64,000 nt of DNA from Taxillus chinensis (Eukaryota; Streptophyta; Magnoliopsida; Santalales; Loranthaceae): the NCBI GenBank assembly GCA_023512835.1, contig CM042084.1:16812403-16876402 (forward strand). The letters are read 5' to 3'. The translations under genes and the position numbers were made by a program. How positions within the stretch are numbered: the first letter of the stretch is position 1; each line of letters begins with the position of its first letter. Shown in pieces: positions 50,802 through 63,163 of the stretch. Under the pieces are notes generated by a model. That model was not told the origin of the DNA and did not search any database. It saw only the letters and a list, made by a program, of their open reading frames with translations.

Positions 50802-51996
50802 ATTTGGGTTCACTCCAGTGCCCCAACACTGGGCAACCCATGTTATCAATATACAATAATTACCATGTTTCCCATTTATATACAATAATCTCCAGATTTG
50901 GATGTCCATATCTATAACTGGCACCTTTAGCCACTGGCCCACTGCGAGCCACCACTGTAGGCACATAATCATCCACCACGCAGCACCATCAGATCACAGA
51001 CAAAACAGTATAATTTGGTTTGGGGCCAGTTTTGAGATAGCCTGCTGTTCTACACTCCTAGGCTGAAATAATCATCATGAGGACCCCAATGAAACATGTT
51101 TCTGTTCACACACACACACTACACACACATTTGGTATCTATTACAACTATTTATCGAGTTTCCTTTAAATAATTCGACCCTCATCATTAGGATTGTTTAT
51201 TATATATAGGTTATAGATCATATTATCATTGTTACTTAATTATTCACGACGTTCCGAGGTAAGTTGTGTTTCCCTTACGTTTCTAGCCATCTCACACGGG
51301 AAAAAATCTAACGAAAAACAATAACAAAAAATTACAGGGAAAAAATGCCAGCTTACGTGTCGTAACGTCATTTGCAGGCAAATTTTAATTTTGCGAGGGC
51401 AAAATATTTATTTATTAATAGATGACTTGGGAAATAAAAAAGACTATTTATTATTTATTTCATTCTCAAGTAGTACGCGAACACTGTTTTTTGTCGCTCT
51501 CTTTTCATTCTCGGCGGTGATATTGGATTAAATCACCGCAATACGTGAATACAATTTGCTTAAAAATTAATTTTAACTATATTTTTTTAGCACAATAAAT
51601 ACTTAACAATATCTAAAGTTCCATAACTGTATTATCGATCGCAATAAATGCTAAGAACACAATTATAAGTATCCAAATATATTTGATACTTTCATCCGAT
51701 TGATTTTAATTATTGGTGTATCAAATTATCAATCAGGCTTTGATAAAACATCAAAGCACGTTCTCAATCAAATGAGCTTACAGAGCCAACAATGAATGCA
51801 AATTATACAACAAAGATCGCCAGAGCATAAAGCACTGGGATTAGATATCGAATTCCCAAGGGTATGCTTGACGTAACAAGACCATACTCTTCCCAGTATT
51901 GATTGATGATTGCTGCAATTGCTGGTGATGACACATAACAAAAATGCTCCAAAAAATGCCTACTTGAGTGATGAGAGACCATGGCAACCAAATGGG

Positions 51997-54900
51997 TCAA
52001 TCTACAATTTTTGCTTCCCGGAAGACTAAATTGTGGCAGGTCTTGTCACAGGGATATGGGCAATCAACAGCCTTAACGTCCACTCGGTCGAAGTACCAGT
52101 CTCCAACAGCCGTAGCAATTTTCTGTAAATGAGAAATTGGCTCACTCTAACATTATTATAATTCACGTACATGTAACAAATCCTCCATTTGCAATGAAGT
52201 GGACCGAAAAATCAACAAGCATGCGTAAGTATGCATATTTTGTTTTAGAATAAGTATACAAGGTGCAAAAGTTTTAGCAAATCCTCATGAGAGCTTTGGC
52301 AAATAAAGCATACGCTTAATCTCAGGACAGGCTCAACGCTAGCTGAGCAAACATACTAATGTTGGCTTGACTCAAACTCTTCCAATTTGTTGATTAATTA
52401 TTTTTTTTTAAATTCTGCCTTTTATTTTCTTCCCTTATTGTCCCTTTTAAGTGGGCATATGGCATGTGAAATGAAAATACAAAATCCATGATCCATTTTC
52501 ATAAATCTCAAATATTCTGCGTCTTTCTATTCTGAAGTATACTATAGTAGTTTCATACCAAAGAGATACTGTCCATCTATATGTCTGCACATCTAGCGGG
52601 AACATAATACAAGTACAGATACAACATTGATCTCCGCTCCATATATGATAGTAAATTCAAGGCATATTTATCAAGTTTTTGAGGCATATGGTTATTCAGC
52701 TCATAAAGGAAGCTGCCTCAAATAATTTGACTTGTGTGCCATCTAAAATGCTGATTCGAGGGGGAAAATGAATCAAATGTAGATGGTCTAAACATGCTTT
52801 CGATGAAGAACTTCATATCAAAAAATTTTGTGGCCATTTATTTTGGGCATACCTTATTTTGAATACGAGGAGATTTGTCAGAAAACCATGTCTCTTGCAA
52901 CTCCGATTGGCAATGAGAAAAACAGGAATTTAAGAATAAGCCATTCTCAGATTTTGCGACGAAATCTTTTAGAGCATTATGCATTTCATTCCTGAATCCT
53001 GTTCCATAGGAATGGGAGATAAAGACCCCCAAGGGTGTGAATATATATATAACAGTGCAAGGGAAAACAATAAATCAATAAGCCATATTTAAGTAGAATA
53101 AAAAATCACCTTGGAGAACTTGGATCTGAGAAGTATTGCAATTCACAATGTTTTTTCTGCAAGCATCCCACTCTCCCTGTGGATCAGCTGTCTTGGGAGC
53201 TAAACTAGAAACAACCTAAGGACAACCATAGAGAATGGTTAACTAAAGACAAAAAAGCTATGAAACAGGTAGGGCAGACCAAATGTGAAATGATTGGGTC
53301 ATATAATAACTAATTAATCAGCCATGTTACCAAAAAGTGATAATATTGTTGCCCCTTCAAATGCAATTGTCATCTGAACAGAATGGTCATACAAAATGGG
53401 GCCACATATATAGTCTACTTAATTAGAGACCCACGCAATGTAAGTAGCAGGCAAAGGAAACACTGGACTACCTGCTATCATTTTCAAAAACTTTGTGACA
53501 AATCGCCTTTTCTTTTAAAAAGTAAAATTACAAGTATGGAAACACAATTATATCATTTTATTTAAAAAAAATTTGCATATCAGCATTTACAATTTTTAGA
53601 AAGGGCCAGCATTGGGAGAGCTGGACGACTGGATTTATTTTGACTTTTATATCTAAAAGAAATGATGATTAACCCATATAGTTTTAAATCCACCCACCTT
53701 ATGTACGCTGATACGTAGCATGGAAAGTTGAAATTAAGTTAAGAGAGATTTACCTGCCATGCATCATAGGCAGCATTTAGTATAAAAAGTGGAGTCTTAA
53801 GATCCGAAACGATATTCTGAGGGAAAAAGCACTGAGAGAGACAGACATGTTTAAACATTGTAATATTAACATAATCTGATTTTTAAAATAAAAAATAAAT
53901 GCACGAACATTGGGAGCACAAGAAGGTTACCGAAGTGGGATCCAAGTGGCTGGTACAAGTTTTTGGAAGATTTTTCTGTGCGCCCTATAAAACATGAGTG
54001 TCCATTATCATAAATAGGAAAAACTGAACTGGGAGAAGAATCATCTAAAATACCAACAAAATTGATGATCTAATAGAAGTTTTTCACACTGGGTTGTGTC
54101 ATTCATCTTACTTACACTGCCAAACCTACCTGACTTAAATATGTGGTATCACATGCGATGTGATATTTTTATTGTCATCAATCTTAGATTTTCATTTTCC
54201 AAAAAATATGGAAGTTTTATAACTTAGCTAATGGTTGAGTTAACCTCAGAAGATGCAACAACTCATTGGTCCTGAATGGATTCAAAATCCTTTCTAGGAT
54301 AGAAAAAGATTTCATAACATGTCTTCTTAAATTTTTCTTAAATAAAATTCTAAATTATTGATTAAATTACCTAAAACAGTCCTTAAGAGGGACTACACCA
54401 AAACTATTCAAGTTATCAAGTATAAAGCTTTTTAAGGTTTGACACTATATCTTGCCCAATAGTTCTAAGCATTATACATATTATTATTTAGACCTTCAAA
54501 AGCATAGAGAAAGTACACAATGATTCTAGAAGAGATTTAAAATGTGTAGCACAAATGACAACGGAAGAAGTATTTCAATTCAAGGAAACTATTAAGATAT
54601 CTCACTGGTTTCGATAAGTACTTTTAAATCCCAATTTTAGGGTTAGAACTATGAAGAATGAAGTGATTAATTTAAAAAACTAATGGAAATTACCTGTAAG
54701 GTAACCACACCTTCGAATAGTTTTCTTAACGTCTTTCCACCCGATATGTCAGTTCTATAATCAAAGAAAAGGGGAATTGATTCTCATCCAAAAATAATAT
54801 ACATCGACAAAATTAAAGGCAGACAACAAAGTTTATCATATATTACGCATCAAGAAAAAAGCCACCATCACTGAGGCATTTCACTCTAGTGGATTTTGAA

Positions 54901-57900
54901 AACAATTCCCGAAACTGGTCACAATGTAAAATGGATGCTAGTCCCCCAGCAGAACATCCAGAAAGAAGAGCCTGACAAATATTTACATGAACAAGTGATG
55001 AAAAAGTCTAAAGTTTAACTGGTGTCAACTCTCATAGTATTTAAAACAAATTTGTAGGACATGCAATTTAAGAAACCTGGTTAGCAGAGTGCAGACCCTT
55101 AGACATTAGTTCTTCCATGGCGGCGGCCCATATTTTTTGTCCTTGAAATTCAAGTGCTCTAACCTGAAAGCAGTCACAAAAAAAAAAAAAGGTAAAGCAA
55201 TGTGTAACAGTACCCAGGCAGAAAAGGAAATGTTTAGTTGCTTGTTGAAAAAAAATTAGGAAACTTTAGTTGCTGCATTCAAAAGTTTCCAGAAAGAATG
55301 GCTCAGTAAAAGTCATGCATGAAGTCTTCCATATTAGTGTTTCAATGAACTTCTCAGTGTATGAAATTAAACTAAACAGCAGAAGGGAAAGTGCAGTCAA
55401 TACAATGGAAAGAGATGAAATGTTAATAAAACTACCTGACTGTAAAAAAGATAGGTGCCTGTTAATTTATAATTGTATTGAAAACTCATTTTAGACTTTA
55501 ATAAGTTCCCAAGTTGGAAATTGACAATATATTTAACATTAAAAGATCATCTAATATCAGCAACAAAACTAAACACGACTACTGCTTATACATTATCTAT
55601 GGTGTCACTTATTTATTAAAAAAGCATTCAAACAGGAAAAGAAAAGTCCTTCAAGAACCTAGAATTTTATAGTAGGAATAAAATATGGAAGGATGGCATT
55701 TCTAAGATTTCAAATGTTCAAGTTTAATATACTATGGACTTCAGTGGCTAAGTTGATTCAGTTCATAAATGAATATCCATTAATCATTTCCTCGTATTCC
55801 ATTATAGGTTTGAAGACAGACATTTTCATCCAAAAAGTGTACCTCAAGCCAAAATGCCCTATTGTTTGTCTAAAACACCCGACTGAGTATTTATCCAAAA
55901 ATAAACTAACTGATTTAACATTATATAACATTAGTGTAAATACATTGAAGAAGTTGTATTACCTCATTTTTACCATTACCGGTGAAAGATGCACCATCAC
56001 AATAACGAAGCTTGACTCTATTCCAATTGAAGAAATCTGCAGGGATTTTTAAAAATATGTTACAAACAAAAAAATGGATCAGAAAAATTAGACCAGGCAG
56101 AAAGACTAGCTAAAGCATGCAGAGCAGGCAAAACCAGGATTTTCTTCAGCTTTGTTGCTCAATATTCCTGTGAATTGTATCTGCTTTTCCATGTAATTTG
56201 ATGAGCCACGGGGAGTTGTTTTCCGATAAGCGCAAGTTCTGAGATTATTGCACCATCCTCCACCCTGCAAAGACACTTGATAAGGTGTTTTTGCAAGCCA
56301 AAATGGAAAAGCATGGAAATAAGAAAGTGAAGTGATTAATTTGCTGGAATTTCATATTAATTCCTTTTGCCACCCAAAGAATAAGAGCTTTATTTGCTGG
56401 AATTTCATGTTAATTATGATACTCATCATGGCAGCATTAAAACAACTTACTATCACCTATTCAATGGAAACTTTCATGCACTCGATGCATGATAGCATCA
56501 CATCAAATTTATGACAAGTATGCTATACCATGTAATCAAATATATTCAACTCTAGGTACCCTATGGCCACCACATAATTTATTCAAATTGGGATGTTTCC
56601 TTGGAGTAGAACGAGATTCAAAATCTGCATTTAAATCTGTTATTCGGTACCAATGGCAGTGAAATTGAAGAGAATGTTAGATTTAATTGTACACATGGGC
56701 CAGAAATCAGAACAAAAGCTAAAAATAGTTGGAAACTTGGATATAGTCCAAGCAACACATTAAAGTTGAGTCTGGCAGACCTCCAAATCAATGAGCCAGC
56801 TATTTGCGCCCAATCCAGAGCCAGGATCTAAATGGTAAGCAGGTGCTGTTCCATCCAAACAGACTGCAGCATAAATGGCCATCAATTAAAAAAAACAGAA
56901 TGAGTGCCCAAAAAAGCACCCGAGGAAGAAAAAGGCATCTCAGCCTGTAATTGAAGTATATAATCATCAGTTTTCTATGTAGTTTATTAAGAGAAAAGTG
57001 CACGTCAGAAGAAGACATGAAGCATGAACGGATCATCTACTCAGCTCAAACTTATATGGTGAACTGGTCATGACCTACGAGAAATTATAAACAGCACTTT
57101 GAGAAGAAACAATTCATGTTGAGCAGGAATACAAAACCATATAATCATGAGCCAATTTGACAAGCTATACAAAAAAACAAAAAAAACTTAAGATTGGCAA
57201 CTTCATCCAGGCTCCAGCTACTATCAGTTAAAGTTTTCAGAAAAAGAACAACATAATATAAAACAAAAAAAATCATTTGATCATGCGCCAATACGCCAAT
57301 TCCAAAACAAAAGTGTGTGTGTGTGTGTGTGTAATCGGTAAATTCATCTAGAAACTATCGATTCAAGATATGAAAAAAAAAAAAACACACACACACACAC
57401 ACAAGCACGCACTACATGCATTTAATAGCAACCGCGGGTGCAACCGCCGCTGAGGTGGCGCCCCGGCTGCATGTATTTGCATTTTGCAACCGTGACGCGG
57501 TGGTAAATGCATTTTTTGTTTTTTTTAATCTAAAAACGAATGCCAATCTATATGGGTCGGATCCGTTTACCGGATACCATATCTATACAGGTCGGGTCCG
57601 TATTTATGTGGGTGGAAGTGGAACCAAGGCAATAACCCCGCCGGATACCCGTATTTATAAATAAAAAAAACGAGCGCCCGCGTATATGGGTCGGATCCGA
57701 TCGCCCCGGATTCGGCCCGTGGATAAACGAGAAAGGAAAGAGAGAAAAAGACCGGCTCCCTTGGCAGCAGCGTCTGGAATGAGAGTGAGAGGGACCATCA
57801 ACGGCGTGTTCGCCGCCGCCGCCGCCGCCGCCGCCGACAACTCTCCTTCAAAGGAATCCATAGACGCATAGCTGTCGTTGCCGCTGCTGCATACTCCGGA

Positions 57901-57939
57901 GAAAACAAGTATCGCCGCTGCCACCAGAAACATCGCCAT
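51997..57939 (-). CDS. Pectin acetylesterase (PAE/Notum family)
   Basis: Twelve in-phase exons: 57939-57753, 56863-56781, 56264-56135, 56036-55963, 55163-55077, 54971-54847, 54754-54694, 53984-53931, 53831-53754, 53215-53110, 52998-52853 and 52122-51997, giving 418 aa. The family removes acetyl groups from cell-wall pectin after secretion. The N-terminus is a signal peptide ([17 protein letters not shown]), followed by eight Ala residues (36-43) coded by a GCC/GGC repeat. Family motifs appear in order: [29 protein letters not shown], the nucleophile motif GCSAGG with Ser194, the acid in NAAYDAWQ (Asp290), and the histidine in NSCFSHCQ (His357). The C-terminus VGDWYFDR...[13 protein letters not shown] is also typical. 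Exon 1 uses a weak donor (GTCTTT). ATGs farther upstream in frame (58041) exist, but 57939 gives the best signal peptide. Confidence 0.92.
57313..57402. repeat. (GT)10 and (AC)9 in inverted arrangement
   Basis: (GT)10 at 57313-57332 and (AC)9 at 57385-57402 are separated by about 50 bases. The two arms can pair, so the intron 1 transcript of the esterase could form a long hairpin. Confidence 0.8.
57549..57699. repeat. Three copies of a 17-bp GC-rich motif
   Basis: tatatgggtcggatccg occurs identically at 57549-57565 and 57683-57699, with a close variant tatacaggtcgggtccg at 57584-57600. The words ggataccatat and ggatacccgta also repeat. All lie in esterase intron 1, within 210 bases of exon 1. 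Confidence 0.7.
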
Positions 57940-60900
57940 TCCCGGTGGAAATCGGAAGGCTGCTGCTCCGGGAATCCCGCCGCCGGTCTCGGGCGACAGC
58001 AGGAGGCGTAGATGGTATTTGTAAAGAGAAGGAGGAGGCACCTGGAGGCCTCCGGAATCGGGACGAAGATGGCGAGCGCATTCAATGAAATGGGGTTTGC
58101 GTCACCATCGAATGAATGAAGGCGAAGAAGCGAAACAACGTTGTCGGTGGAACGTGGGAAGGCAAAACACGGTACGCTAGTTTCCATTTTTGGTGTAATC
58201 ATGAACTTAAGAGTTTCAACTGTCTGAGATTCAAAGCACATAAGTCAGCTCACTCGTGAATGATTGAATGTCTGATGTCCACTGTCCAGCTCACCCACCG
58301 TTGAAACATGTTTTTTTTCCTTTTTAAAAAGGAATCTTTTCGTAGAAATAGTAAATCTGGCTAAAATAAATAATTATTTATTTATTTTAAATAATTTTGG
58401 ACCTCACAAATTTTCATCGATTTTTTTTAAAAAGGTACGCATTAATGGGCATGTTCAACCATTTGTTTTATTCAGACAATTTGTAACAAAATAAGATATT
58501 TTTATTTTAGTTGAAATTGGAAAACAGCCAAAATAAAAACATAAACATTTTAGTTGTTTTATTATGTTTTATTTCATTTTTGGATATAAGTTTATATTGT
58601 CAAATTATCAATTTTCAGTTAATTTCCAAAATGTCGGTATAGTAGACCAACCAAACTCGATACATTAATAAACCAGATTTTACCAAACGGGGATGAAAAG
58701 TCTTTTTTTTTTCTCTCTAAACATGAACCAACCTAGGAATGAATAACCTCTCCAATAAATGCGAGTGGGTCTCGCCCAATCCTTGCGCCTAGTAAAACTT
58801 AATGCGGCGTATGAAATTCCGAAGTTGGTAAGGTTTAATGGGGTAAATCATGTTAGGGTTAATGAAGTGGTTATTGAATTTAGTGATAGCAATGGGTGAG
58901 TTACCCATTTCCATCCCTATTGGGTCGTATTTAGAGGATTGAAATAATCAGATTTGACATAAGTTTAATTAAAATGGATTTATCTGATTTGTAATGGATT
59001 TAGAACAAGTTCAAGATAAGAGTGACATGTCTTCGTTGTATATAAAAAAGACAATATCAAGAGTCATGTCGATATTTGTTCCATTTTGATCTTATTGAAA
59101 GAATTTCAAATTAACATAATTAAGTTTAAAGCAGATTTGAGACAAAAAAATTTAAATAACATGAATTCAAAATATAAGTGAACTGTCACAAATCCATTTC
59201 ACTTCATTATCATTCAAATCATTCCTAATTGAATTATTTTTTCATTATTAAATTTTTATTTTTATTCTCAAAAGTTAACGTTGGAATCCATTTGAATACT
59301 GAGCGCGAGTTTGGTGTAGACTTGAAAAAGGTTCGTACCATGCAAATTCTTTTTATTACTTGTTAATATTTGTTTCAAAAAATGACCGTTAGATTGAATA
59401 TTCATGTAATTTTTGTCTTGCCTGTAAAATTTTTGCATTTTAAAAAATAAATATTAAATAAATATTGAAAACTTTATATATTTATTTTTTTAAAAAAATT
59501 AATTAAATTTATACAAAAACTAATCATTTAATCATCTTAAAAATTTTACATGAATATTTAATCAAATAATCAAATAATCATCCGAAAACTACATAAATAT
59601 TTAATCAAATAATCATTTTTTTAAACAAATATCCATAAAATTTTATAATAATTTTTTTTTACAATATGGACTTTTTTTAATTCCGCATTAAACTTGCGCT
59701 CCCCAATACCATGAAATCTATCGATCTGACATATCATTTAAAATTAAAATAAAAAAATTAAATTATTATTTACTTGAAATGTGTGCCCCATCTCCACACT
59801 TATTTTACCGTGAAAAAAAGGGAAATTGTACGGTACTTTTTTCCCAAAAATATCAACATTGTCTCACTTTTTTGTCAAAATAATATTTATAGATTAAGGG
59901 TAAAATTGGTAATAAATTTTAAAAAATCCATCCTTTTTCCGTAGACATAATTTCCGTAGGTTTAGTGAATAAACGTTGTTAGTTGTAACCCGTTGTTAAA
60001 TCTTGCGCTGTGTCTGCGACTGCAAGGATTTAAGACATTCCCCGTACATGTTCATTCGCTGCCCCATGGCCATGACATGTGTGCACGCTTTAATCAGTTT
60101 AATGTGGACTTATTTTGTGCGTGAGACAAAGTAAGTGAATCAAAAATTAAAGTAATACCGTATTTTTTATTTAATTAGTCTTACATTTATTTGTTTCGCA
60201 GGAATTAACTAACTTCTTTTATATTTTATTTTTATGTTTTTTTAGTTCTCTTTTGTTTTTTTAATTCTTTTCTTCTAATGAGGTCTTGCGAGACCCTTCT
60301 TTTGCACTATATAAAAAAATAGCGGAATGCGAGAAAAAAGGTAAAAAAAATAAAGAAAAAAGAAAGAAAAAGATAGTGAAAAAGAAGAAAAGAGAGAAAA
60401 AGGAAAATAAAAAAAGAGAGTTCAGGATTTTTTTTTAAAAATAAATATCACAAATCACACACTCGCACTTACCCTTTTTACAAGAAACATATTTCAAAAA
60501 CAAAAATCTTTTCTTTAAAATCAAAAAAATCAAAATCCTTTTCCAAAAAACCAGAAAACAAAAATTCCCTTTACTTTTTAAAATAAAAACCCAAAAAAAT
60601 GTTGTCCTTAAAACCAAAACAAAACAAAAAAATGGTTTCATTAAAATTAAAACAAAGCCAAAATTGTTTTCCTCCTTTTCCTTCTAATAAAAATTAGAGT
60701 TCTATCCCTTAGACTTTCTTTTTGATAACATTTTTTCAATTATTTGGATTATCCCTTAAAATTTATGAAATTAAAATTGGACTAATATTAACTTTGATAA
60801 AAAAAATTAGAAAATAAAAATGTAGAAACTCCTAAAATGTCTATTAGTCTAAACGATCAAACAGTTTGAGAAATGAGCAAACATGTCTATCCCCTTGATG

Positions 60901-62090
60901 GTCTGGGCCAACATTAAAGTGGTTTTAAGAAAGTGATAAGAATTATTTCTCTTAATTATATCTCACACTCAACATAGATCATACATTTTCAAGTTAAAAA
61001 TGAACTTAGTCTTTAGCAAAGTGAAACAATGCAAAAACAAATAAAACAAGCAATAAATTCTAAATTTCTAAAATAAGTGGCAAAAAAACATTGTGGGATA
61101 TTAATCTTTTTCCATATGTAGTTAATTTTCAAATTCAACTTTAAAACATAAACCACATCTTTAAGTTATCGAGTCTATCCCAAAATTAGTTGGTGCAACT
61201 ATGCCTTTTTTCATCATATTACGAGTTTAGTTTGGGACTGTATTTCCTAAAGTGGGTCTTTGGAATGAAATTGAGTAAATTAAGTGATGATACTATTTAG
61301 AGAGCCTTCACATAAGTTCAGCTATGTCTCTCTCTTTTTTTTTTTTTAATTTGGGGTTACATCTTGCTGGACAATTTTAACATTAAATAGTACCCAACAT
61401 TTTGGTTTGTGAGGAGCTGTCTTGAACCTAATAGTGCAGGTGACTTAAAACCCCACAAAATTGGCTCAAAGCCGAGTGAGATAGGCCACTCAATAGAAGA
61501 TAATTTTCAATATAATGATGTATTTTCATTACATGTTAAAGCAAAGTTGGTCTTTCTTCGTAGCCTTAAAAATTTTATATCTATATAAAACTGTAGTTTC
61601 AAATAGGGTTATAAACAAGTCTGCTTGACAATTGATTTGAAAAAAAAAAAAAAACTTTCTTGTGAGATTATTGACTTGGTTTGTCTGGTTTACAATTGAA
61701 CTTGGTTTAAGCTATTAAACAAGCTTGAAATCATAGCGAATTGAGTGTGAACATGCTAGAACTCCGTGTTTACAACCCCAGTTTTAAAATATCATACACT
61801 AGCTGTTGACTAATGCTTTCACTAAGGGGCACAATTGTGCTTCTAAGTTCAATTCTTTGTGGGGCTTGGTGTCATTTGAAGATAGAACAGGGAATCTAGT
61901 AATCTACTAACAAATATTAACTGGAACTTATACATCCTTGAGTTAGGATGACATTACTCATCACATTACATAATTCAAGTAAATATTTAGCCCCAGTTAC
62001 TCATCAAATTATATCATATATTAACTTCGTTGCAACTGACACAGAGATATTCATATCCTAGGGACATAGAAGATTTTTCTTAATACATTT
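57940..62090. other. Esterase upstream region and AT-rich spacer
   Basis: 57940-58260 should contain the esterase 5' UTR and promoter and is fairly GC-rich. From 58300 to 62090 the DNA is AT-rich, with A/G-rich low-complexity sequence at 60330-60420. I see no gene, RNA gene or recognisable transposon protein. Confidence 0.55.
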
Positions 62091-62097
62091 ACACAGA

Positions 62098-62530
62098 AAC
62101 AGAGAAATCACATATCAAGTAAACTATTAATTACTCAACCTCAGCACCTTAACTGGACAAAATGCTACTTTCTAAAAAATTTAAACGAAACCCAGAAGGC
62201 TAAAGTCCTAAAAAATCATTAAAATCATCTTGTGATAGGAAACCCACAGTTTGTCCAATGAACCCATATTGGACCCAAAACTCCAGAAAATGACAGAATA
62301 TATAACAATAAATAAATATAGAGAAATCACACATCAAGTAAACATTTAGCTCTAGATACACCATTTCAATCACCTCAACTAGGCAAAATAACAACTTTTC
62401 ATGTTTGAATTTGAAACAAAGCCCAGATGGTGAGAAGTCCAAAAAAAAAAAAAATGGTCTAGCAATAGACATTAAATTTGTACAAGGAACCCATGTTGGA
62501 CCCAAGACTCCATAAGATTAGAGAATATAG
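62098..62530. repeat. Diverged tandem duplication, unit of about 220 bp
   Basis: Copy 1 (about 62100-62300) and copy 2 (about 62320-62528) share, in order, gagaaatcacatatcaagtaaac or its variant, ggacaaaat/ggcaaaat, agaaggctaaagtcc/agatggtgagaagtcc, gaacccat.ttggaccca, and agaatata. Copies differ by many substitutions, so the duplication is old. It lies about 0.5-0.9 kb upstream of the PSMG4-like gene. Confidence 0.65.
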
Positions 62531-63040
62531 ACAAGGCAACAACTGACAAATGGGTCTAACCATACCGCACTTGTGTCTAAACCCGAACACAAAATATATG
62601 ACAGCATTGATCTGACAAGCATCTGGGAAAGAACGCATCTTGATTAAAATTTACTAGTCAAGAGATGGAAATTCATACCCAAAAGAAGCCGAAGAACGTG
62701 ACTTTCATACTGCAAATCCACCGTCAACGGTTCAACGCAAAGCAAAAGCATAGAGAGGAGGGAAGGCGAGAGAGAGAGCGATGATATTCAGCTGCTGCGG
62801 GCCTGCGGCATTCCAAGCCTAGACATAAGATTAACTATACAGTAAAATTGCCGCGGGGTGTTGTCACCCAACCGTCGGTTGTTTTTTTTTTTTTTCCTTT
62901 TCCTTTTCCTTTTTTTTTTGAAACCCAAATAAAATAAGACCCTGACAACTTTTCTTTCTCTCCTTCTGCAAAACCCTAATAAAACCCACTTCATTATCCA
63001 TAGATTTCAGAATCGAGGGTTGTTTGCATGTGAAATACGA

Positions 63041-63163
63041 ATGGATGTTCCCAGCAATGATGTTCAACTTGATGGTGAAGATGGCGGTGTGCAGATCAGG
63101 TGTTTTACCCAGGTAGTAGATGAGGCCACCCTTAATTTTCAAATCATACGTCTTCACAGACAG
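63041..63163 (+). CDS. Probable proteasome assembly chaperone 4 (PSMG4-like), exon 1
   Basis: The plus strand encodes 41 residues starting MDVPSNDVQLDGEDGG and ending NFQIIRLHRQ, then a donor site (GTCACC) in phase 0. Plant PAC4-like proteins begin with a short acidic leader and then a segment of the form VQVRxFT...FQIIRLxKQ, and in those genes the next exon begins near IFVWIG. PAC4 works with PAC3 in building the 20S proteasome alpha ring. The rest of the gene is beyond the window or past a very long intron; no further exon was seen up to 64000. The short match makes the family call provisional. Confidence 0.6.

Larger units (their letters stand above)
48813..51996. other. Spacer between cryptochrome fragment and pectin acetylesterase
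   Basis: No gene is recognised. The spacer holds a hairpin at 49791-49824, a repeated word atcactcaatgcgggagc at 49769 and 49866, long homopolymers at 50.55-50.80 kb and a CA repeat near 51110. The end next to 51996 should hold the esterase 3' UTR. Confidence 0.6.

Noticed and set aside
55270..56052. Open frames on the plus strand within the esterase gene
   Set aside because: They overlap esterase introns and exons in antisense and show no protein family features.
57686..58241. Ala- or Arg-rich open frames over the esterase first exon
   Set aside because: Alternative frames of the GCC repeat; only the frame with the signal peptide continues in phase into the esterase exons.
61830..61870. 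Second pol III box B-like word (taagttcaattct)
   Set aside because: Poor match to the consensus and no flanking structure.
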